From positions 1 through 17,963 of the forward strand of contig CAZJXN010000109.1 in assembly GCA_964549655.1 (NCBI GenBank): a stretch of DNA of 17,963 nucleotides. The letters run 5' to 3'. The position numbers and the translations under genes are program-made. This DNA comes from JADJNW01 sp964549655 (GTDB lineage: Bacteria > Bacteroidota > Bacteroidia > Chitinophagales > Saprospiraceae). The notes below the pieces were generated by a model. The model ran no database searches. It saw only the letters and a program-made list of their open reading frames with translations, and was not told where the DNA came from. Of this stretch, positions 14,074 through 17,963 are shown piece by piece; the stretch's first letter is position 1, and each line of letters opens with the position of its first letter.

Positions 14074-14589
14074 TTATTTCACGCGACATTTTATAAATTC
14101 CAGTACTTCTTGGTGCTGCAATAATACTTGGGCGGCCAAATCATACATTTGTTCAAAATTATTATTCATGGCTTGTGCTTCTTTCGTCAGTTCGCCTGAA
14201 GATTTTACTTTAAATTGGTGACAAGTGTGCAGGCTCTCCATAACGTGTCGCAATTCTTCTGCCCGATGTACAAAATCATCAAAAATAGTACTTGCTTCCT
14301 CTATTAATGGTTGAGCGTGAGCATTATACGAACTACTGGCTGATTTATAAATCTCTTCTCGGCTAAGGTCTTTTTGTGTCAAATCAGTGATAGAAATACC
14401 AAAAGCGTGAGCAAATTTGAGCAAGTTGCAAATTTTAGGCTCGGCAGTCCCATTTTCATACGACGCAATATTGCCGCGATTCAAGCCTATTCGACCGGCT
14501 AACTCCTCTTGGCTCAATTCTTGCCGCTTTCGCAGATAACGAATATTTTGCGGCAGCCGACTGACATTTGTTCCGTTCAGGGATTCCAT
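14074..14589 (-). CDS. XRE-family HTH transcription regulator
   Basis: This 171-residue cytosolic protein has an N-terminal HTH_3 (Cro/CI-type) domain at about residues 14-70: IRYLRKRQELSQEELAGRIG, then LNRGNIASYENGTAEPKICN and LLKFAHAFGISITDL. The recognition helix is around NRGNIASYENG. The C-terminal 95 residues are helical with no recognised sensor domain (STIFDDFVHRAEELRHVMESL, EQMYDLAAQVLLQHQEVLEF) and may mediate oligomerisation. It is transcribed divergently from the ECF sigma factor gene across a 382-base gap, so control of that gap, including its own promoter, is plausible but inferred. A 13-base palindrome lies 29 bases upstream of its ATG. Confidence 0.9.
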   Translation of the reverse strand: MESLNGTNVSRLPQNIRYLRKRQELSQEELAGRIGLNRGNIASYENGTAEPKICNLLKFAHAFGISITDLTQKDLSREEIYKSASSSYNAHAQPLIEEASTIFDDFVHRAEELRHVMESLHTCHQFKVKSSGELTKEAQAMNNNFEQMYDLAAQVLLQHQEVLEFIKCRVK

Positions 14590-14617
14590 ATGATCCGATT
14601 TTGTCTGATGTTTTTTG

Positions 14618-14630
14618 ATCTTTTAAAGAT
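14618..14630. promoter_or_regulatory. Candidate operator palindrome upstream of the XRE gene
   Basis: ATCTTT-T-AAAGAT is a perfect 6+1+6 inverted repeat in the leader of the XRE regulator. Cro/CI-type regulators often bind such sites to control themselves. Short AT-rich palindromes also arise by chance. Confidence 0.3.
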
Positions 14631-14884
14631 TCGATTCTAAACCTTGAACAATTAATTGATACACAACGCTCTATAAATGAATAGGTTTACAATTGAATGC
14701 CTAACACTCCTAATTTAAAATAGACGAATGTGACTTTTTATACGACAAACGTCTAAAGCATATACAACGTAAGGTTTCGCTTAGTTGACTATCGTTAAGA
14801 AATTTAACATTTTCTTTGAAAACAGCCTTTAATTGTCCGTTTACGGTCAAAATCGTCAGAAATAATTCTAAATAGAAAAATATA

Positions 14885-14916
14885 TTTGCATCTTAATCGG
14901 TTTGGTACTATTTTTG
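14885..14916 (+). promoter_or_regulatory. Promoter of the ECF sigma factor gene (-33 TTTG, -7 TATTTTTG)
   Basis: TTTG (14885-14888) and TATTTTTG (14909-14916) match the Bacteroidota -33 (TTTG) and -7 (TAnnTTTG) consensus with a 20-base spacer. This is the best full promoter in the window. It predicts a leader of about 50 bases before the ATG at 14972 and suggests use of the primary sigma factor. Confidence 0.7.
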
Positions 14917-14971
14917 TAAATAATAATTACAATTCAGAAACAACTTTTCTCTACCATAAAAATCACCTGTT

Positions 14972-15505
14972 ATGATCTACGCGATTCATCAAAATCAGGT
15001 TTCGGATCAACTCTATCGCATCAGCAACTCGTTGCGGGCGTTTTCGCTCAAACTGACGGGTAACAATTCAGATGCAGAGGATTTGTATCAGGATACTGCC
15101 GTACGCATTATCACCAATGCGGATAAATATAACCCGGGTACTAATTTTAAGGCTTGGGCAGTGACCATCATGCGCAACATTTTCATCAACAACTACCGGA
15201 AGAAAGTGCGTCGCAATATGATTATTGACCAAACCCCCAATAATTATTACCTGAACTCCGGCGACCAAATCGTGGACAACAGCGGAGAAACCAATGTGAC
15301 CTTTAATGAGCTGATGATACTGGTGGATACGCTACCAGATGATTTCAAAGTGCCATTCATGATGGCGTATGAAGGTTACAAATACGAAGAAATAGCAGAG
15401 GAACTCGGCTCGCCGCTGGGTACGATCAAAAGCCGCATCTTCTTCGCCCGCAAGAAATTGCAAAAATTGTACGAAGATACGTATACGAAGCTCGAAAGAG
15501 CGTAA
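14972..15505 (+). CDS. ECF-type RNA polymerase sigma factor
   Basis: This 177-residue sigma-70-family factor of the extracytoplasmic-function type recruits RNA polymerase to a specific regulon. Region 2 (about residues 16-82) contains DAEDLYQDTAVRIITNADKY and NFKAWAVTIMRNIFINNYRK, the -10 recognition and core-binding helices. Region 4 (about 113-165) contains LPDDFKVPFMMAYEGYKYEE and IAEELGSPLGTIKSRIFFAR, the HTH for the -35 element. No anti-sigma gene follows; the next gene (hemB) converges. Control may instead be transcriptional, possibly by the divergent XRE protein (inference). A good primary-sigma promoter lies upstream. An octamer inverted-repeat element begins within a few bases of the stop codon. 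Confidence 0.95.
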   Translation: MIYAIHQNQVSDQLYRISNSLRAFSLKLTGNNSDAEDLYQDTAVRIITNADKYNPGTNFKAWAVTIMRNIFINNYRKKVRRNMIIDQTPNNYYLNSGDQIVDNSGETNVTFNELMILVDTLPDDFKVPFMMAYEGYKYEEIAEELGSPLGTIKSRIFFARKKLQKLYEDTYTKLERA

Positions 15506-15507
15506 AT

Positions 15508-15575
15508 GAGGAAAATGGGAGGATAGGAAGATTGGAACGCGGGCATCCTCCTATTTTCCCATCCTCCTATCCTCC
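15508..15575. repeat. GGARGATR/YATCYTCC inverted-repeat element between sigma and hemB
   Basis: Purine arm 15508-15536 and pyrimidine arm 15545-15575 are in matching 8-base register, with mostly A/G differences that would form G-U pairs in RNA. The loop reads AACGCGGGC. It lies between convergent genes and could terminate both, although no T-tract follows. It also supplies the hemB 3' end. Confidence 0.85.
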
Positions 15576-16552
15576 GTTCTTGCAAATTCCTTTGCAAAAT
15601 ACGTGATAATCACATCTGCTCCGGCTCTTCTGATACTCAATAACGTCTCCGGCATCGCCCGATCAAAATCTATCCAACCCAACTTGGCTGCCGCCAATAA
15701 CAGTGTACATTCGCCACTCACATGATACGCTGCAATCGGCAAGTCATAGTTCTCTTTCAATAAATGAATGACATCCAAATAGTGCAACGCCGGTTTTACC
15801 ATTAAAAAATCTGCTCCTTCTTGTACGTCTAAATCCGCTTCAATCAAGGCTTCGCGCTTGTTGGCGGGATTCATCTGGTACGTTTTCTTATCTTTTGGCA
15901 CATTTTCCAAATCACGCGGCGCAGAATCCAACGCCTGCCGAAACGGTCCGTAAAAAGCGCTGGCATACTTCGCGGTGTACGCCATAATTCCGGTGTCCAT
16001 AAAACCAGCTTCGTCAAGCGCGGCACGCATCGTACCCACGCGACCATCCATCATGTCCGAAGGTCCTAAAATATCAAAACCCGCTTCGGCTTGCGCCACC
16101 GACATTTTTGCTAAAATGGGTAAGGTTTCATCATTTTGAATTTTTCCCGCGCGCACGTAGCCGTCGTGTCCATCGGAGTTGTAAGGATCCATTGCCACGT
16201 CGCTGATGAGGCACGTTTCCGGAAAGCGTTTTTTGATTTCAGAAGCCGTTTTTAGATAGAAATTATTTGCATCATAACTATACGTCGCTTCCTTATTTTT
16301 TAAATCTTCTGCCACCGCTGGAAACATGATAAAATTGGTAATACCCAACTGCAAACATTCTTCTACTTCATTCAAAACTAAATCCGGCGAAAAGCGAAAC
16401 GTACCGAGCAGCGAAGGCACTTCATTTTTAATTCCTTGTCCATCCACCAAAAAAAGCGGCTGCACCAAATGTTCTACCGTCAAATGCGTCTCTTGCACCA
16501 TGCCGCGCACCGCTGCGGACATACGATTGCGGCGAGGTCGTCGTGTTATCAT
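15551..16552 (-). CDS. hemB: Delta-aminolevulinic acid dehydratase (porphobilinogen synthase)
   Basis: This 333-residue cytosolic enzyme condenses two 5-aminolevulinate molecules to porphobilinogen in haem synthesis. The two active-site lysines are Lys195 (AYTAKYASAFYGPFR) and Lys253 (LMVKPALHYLDVI). The metal-site loop SDVAMDPYNSDGHDGYV (117-133) carries aspartates (118, 122, 130) in place of the cysteines of zinc-dependent enzymes, indicating the Mg2+-type subclass. The N-terminal RPRRNR and VQPLFLVDG motifs are typical, and the ATG at 16552 fits family length. The core ends at ITYFAKEFA; the tail RTEDRRMGK and the stop are encoded by the dispersed octamer repeat. The VSGECT segment has Cys where many relatives have Tyr. 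yidD lies upstream on the same strand. Confidence 0.97.
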   Translation of the reverse strand: MITRRPRRNRMSAAVRGMVQETHLTVEHLVQPLFLVDGQGIKNEVPSLLGTFRFSPDLVLNEVEECLQLGITNFIMFPAVAEDLKNKEATYSYDANNFYLKTASEIKKRFPETCLISDVAMDPYNSDGHDGYVRAGKIQNDETLPILAKMSVAQAEAGFDILGPSDMMDGRVGTMRAALDEAGFMDTGIMAYTAKYASAFYGPFRQALDSAPRDLENVPKDKKTYQMNPANKREALIEADLDVQEGADFLMVKPALHYLDVIHLLKENYDLPIAAYHVSGECTLLLAAAKLGWIDFDRAMPETLLSIRRAGADVIITYFAKEFARTEDRRMGK

Positions 16553-16601
16553 GCTTGGTTGTTGTAGTTTATTGCTAAAGTTTTCATTTCTACCCTAAGA
16601 A

Positions 16602-16679
16602 GGAGGATAGGAAGATGGGAAGATAGGAGGATAGGAAACCGCTCGGAATCCTCCTATCTTCCCATCCTCCTATCTTCCC
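16602..16679. repeat. GGARGATR/YATCYTCC inverted-repeat element between yidD and hemB
   Basis: This is the clearest copy. A 35-base purine arm (16602-16636) and a 32-base pyrimidine arm (16648-16679) can form a stem of about 30 pairs with two G-U positions. The innermost part pairs exactly (GGGAAGATAGGAGGA with its complement). The loop contains AACCGCTCGG. It encodes the YidD tail and stop, and lies between yidD and hemB. Confidence 0.92.
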
Positions 16680-16908
16680 GCTTCGGTACTGGGTCAAAGC
16701 CCTGCCCGCCCCACGGATGACATCTTCCAATGCGTTTCAAGCCCAGCCAAATGCCTTTTAACACCCCCCACTCATTAATAGCATCTACCATATAATGGGA
16801 GCAACTCGGGTCGAAATTGCACTGCGGACGCAGAATCGGCGATATTGCCAATTGGTAAAACCGAATGGGTAGGATGAAAATCTTTTTGAGTAAGCCGTTG
16901 AAAGTCAT
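16654..16908 (-). CDS. yidD: Membrane protein insertion efficiency factor YidD
   Basis: This 84-residue protein is a YidD (DUF37/COG0759) member. The diagnostic pattern is intact: LPIRFYQLAISPILRPQCNF (residues 13-32), DPSCSHYMVDAINEWG (33-48), KGIWLGLKRIGRCHPWG (51-67) and GFDPVP. YidD is a small inner-membrane-associated protein thought to help YidC-dependent insertion of membrane proteins. It usually sits beside rnpA and yidC, but here it precedes hemB, a looser arrangement. The natural end is DPVP(K); the terminal REDRRMGR and TAG stop come from the octamer repeat. A heptamer tract (AATGTAA family) lies just upstream of the ATG at 16908. Confidence 0.96.
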   Translation of the reverse strand: MTFNGLLKKIFILPIRFYQLAISPILRPQCNFDPSCSHYMVDAINEWGVLKGIWLGLKRIGRCHPWGGQGFDPVPKREDRRMGR

Positions 16909-16911
16909 AGC

Positions 16912-16946
16912 AATGTAAAATGTAAAACGCTAAATTTAAAATGTAA
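16912..16946 (+). repeat. Heptamer tract, AATGTAA family
   Basis: Five 7-base units in register: AATGTAA twice, AACGCTA, AATTTAA, AATGTAA. It begins 4 bases upstream of the yidD start codon, so it occupies the translation initiation and leader region of that gene. Confidence 0.8.
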
Positions 16947-17102
16947 AAGTAGTCAATCCGAAAACACTTTGGGAAGGGGAAAGGATGAGGAGGGGAAATT
17001 TTTACGTTGGGAGGAGGGAATTGTACACAACGGATTTTACAAAAGTCCTTGATTTTCTCGGCACTTTAGCGTGTATTTATATCTCACCATTTAACCATTA
17101 AA

Positions 17103-17507
17103 ATGAAACTTCAACCCGTTCTTACAATCGCCTTCCTTACACTTAGCATTGCCACTTTTAGCAGCTTTTCTATCCTTCATCAAAATGCCGATCTAATTAA
17201 TTTCGTAGTCACTGTAGAATCAAATGATGCTTTTAAGTCAGTAAGTTTCAATATAGCTATTAGTGAACATAAGGGAGAAATGACAGATTTTAAATTGCTC
17301 GAAAACCAGCGCACGCCTTTTAAAATAGAGTTACACAATGCTGATTACTTAATTGTGATACACAAAACGGATGACAAGGGAATCGTTACAAGTCAAGTAG
17401 AACAACGCAGCAACGGCGAGCCTAAAGTTACAGCTAGTACGGGTGGGAGTGTGATGGTATTCACTACGGAAAAAGATGGTAAAGTGACTTGCTTCGGAAT
17501 GGATTGA
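17103..17507 (+). CDS. Small exported hypothetical protein
   Basis: This 134-residue protein has a Sec signal peptide (MKLQPVLTIAFLTLSIATFSSF, likely cleavage near residue 24-27) and a mature part with alternating hydrophobic and polar residues typical of a beta-sandwich (NFVVTVESNDAFKSVSFNIAI, TPFKIELHNADYLIVIHKTD, GGSVMVFTTEKDGKVTCFG). Only one cysteine is visible, near the end, and there is no lipobox or T9SS sorting domain, so it is probably periplasmic. I do not recognise a family. The ATG at 17103 directly precedes the signal sequence, with little spacing information for a ribosome binding site. A strong bidirectional terminator follows. Confidence 0.75.
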   Translation: MKLQPVLTIAFLTLSIATFSSFSILHQNADLINFVVTVESNDAFKSVSFNIAISEHKGEMTDFKLLENQRTPFKIELHNADYLIVIHKTDDKGIVTSQVEQRSNGEPKVTASTGGSVMVFTTEKDGKVTCFGMD

Positions 17508-17514
17508 TTTTAAT

Positions 17515-17555
17515 AAAAAAGGCTCCCGCAGCCGCGCTACGAAAGCCTTTTTTTT
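17515..17555. terminator. Bidirectional intrinsic terminator
   Basis: AAAAAAGGCT pairs with AGCCTTTTTT around a 19-base GC-rich loop region, and both strands end in a T-tract (eight or more on plus, six on minus). It ends the small exported gene at 17507 and also suits the convergent T9SS gene ending at 17768. Confidence 0.9.
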
Positions 17556-17556
17556 A

Positions 17557-17623
17557 GGAACATAAGAGGATGGGAGCATAGGAGGAACACGTCCCAAAAT
17601 CCTCCTATTTTCCGATCCTCCCA
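17557..17623. repeat. GGARGATR/YATCYTCC inverted-repeat element
   Basis: A purine arm (17557-17586) and a pyrimidine arm (17599-17623) in 8-base register surround a loop containing ACACGTCCC. It directly follows an ordinary terminator and does not overlap a gene end, so in this copy terminator function would be redundant. Confidence 0.8.
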
Positions 17624-17767
17624 CCTGCATTGTCGGGTAGCCCATGTTGTGCGTTCGTTCTTCTCTTCCCACGAAGGGATGCAGTGTCAAGTCATGCGGC
17701 AACTGTTTTCGGAGAACTGAACCTTGTCTGCGGTGAACGGGTGAGGCGGCTTTAGTAGTTTTCTAAT

Positions 17768-17963
17768 TTATTGAATGATTATTTTTTGAGTTACTGAATT
17801 ATTTTCTTTTGTTGCTTTTATAAAATAAATTCCCTTTGAAAGATTGCTTACATCAATTGTCATTTCTGATTTGTCGGGAATAAGATTTAAAATATTATCG
17901 CCAAGTAAATTGTAAATGGAAATTTGATTTAGGGTTTTATCTGATGAAATATTGATTGAAGAG
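17768..17963 (-). CDS. C-terminal end of a T9SS-secreted protein (partial)
   Basis: The minus strand from the window edge encodes 64 residues before a TAA at 17768-17770, with no start inside the window. The sequence has the type A sorting-domain pattern: SINISSDKTLNQISIYNLLGD, then an acidic TIDVSNLSKGIYFIKA segment, and a terminal Lys/Ile-rich QKIIIQ. In T9SS cargo this domain directs passage across the outer membrane and is then cleaved. The gene body lies to the right of the window. It is more AT-rich than the sorting domain of the large T9SS protein at 8806. The stretch between its stop and the repeat at 17623 holds a GC-richer block with no recognised gene. Confidence 0.85.
   Translation of the reverse strand, partial: SSINISSDKTLNQISIYNLLGDNILNLIPDKSEMTIDVSNLSKGIYFIKATKENNSVTQKIIIQ

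Larger units (their letters stand above)
14590..14971. promoter_or_regulatory. Divergent regulatory region between XRE and ECF sigma genes
   Basis: This is the longest gene-free stretch (382 bases, AT-rich). I see a palindrome ATCTTT-T-AAAGAT (14618-14630), a perfect CAATTAATTG palindrome (14649-14658) and the sigma gene promoter (14885-14916). No coding sequence longer than about 13 codons and no tandem repeat tract is apparent, unlike almost every other gap here. No promoter for the XRE gene was found. Confidence 0.6.

Noticed and set aside
14676..14717. 13-codon ORF in the regulatory gap
   Set aside because: Too short, no initiation signal, and not near a promoter.
16985..17101. 38-codon plus-strand ORF between yidD and the small exported gene
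   Set aside because: It starts in a purine-rich stretch, has no recognisable motif, and ends directly before the next ATG; probably chance.
17624..17700. Integron attC site
   Set aside because: I could not find paired RYYYAAC and GTTRRRY core sites, and no integrase is present.

Overview
This window looks like a scaffold from a Bacteroidota genome, most plausibly an environmental Saprospiria- or Cytophagia-like lineage (the class is inference). The evidence is two secreted proteins with type IX secretion (T9SS) C-terminal sorting domains, TAnnTTTG -7 promoter elements, ribosome binding sites that are mostly weak or absent, SPOR-domain proteins, and an ECF sigma factor with no adjacent anti-sigma gene. 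A run of 100 Ns (8603-8702) marks a scaffold join.

Layout. 1-855: a DUF1801 protein and a small lipoprotein (+). 879-3787: aceK (isocitrate dehydrogenase kinase/phosphatase) followed by a BioD-like/DRTGG phosphotransacetylase-type ATPase, both on minus and probably co-transcribed, which suggests control of acetate/glyoxylate carbon flow. 3993-5986: agmatine deiminase and N-carbamoylputrescine amidase (+), together the agmatine-to-putrescine route. 6023-7795: an accessory patch with a PIN toxin/antitoxin pair, a decayed second copy of the aguB 3' end, an exported hypothetical and a Fic-like C-terminal remnant. 7843-8555: a possible 20-residue ORF and a membrane-anchored SPOR protein, then the gap. 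8806-12313: a large T9SS cargo protein and a thioredoxin-SPOR fusion (both minus). 12615-14589: a DinB-family protein, a frameshifted Crp/Fnr regulator and an XRE regulator (minus). 14590-14971: a 382-base regulatory region. 14972-15505: ECF sigma factor (+). 15551-16908: hemB and yidD (minus). 17103-17507: small exported protein (+). 17768-end: tail of another T9SS protein (minus).

The most unusual content is between the genes. Nearly every non-coding gap carries a short-period repeat tract, and the tracts belong to several unrelated sequence families, mostly with a unit of exactly 7 bases. They recall the heptanucleotide STRR repeats of heterocystous cyanobacteria. A separate family has an 8-base unit, GGARGATR. 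It occurs five times, four of them as a long purine-arm/pyrimidine-arm inverted repeat with a similar loop beginning GGAA(C)RC. This octamer family forms the last codons and stop codon of aceK, the dinB-like gene, hemB and yidD. A different octamer (GATATTNN) forms the end of aguA. Heptamer tracts also contain the start codons of aguB and of the BioD-like gene. I regard this as the best candidate for an undescribed system: a repeat population that colonises gene edges, may act as terminators or 3'-end stabilisers, and rewrites protein termini.
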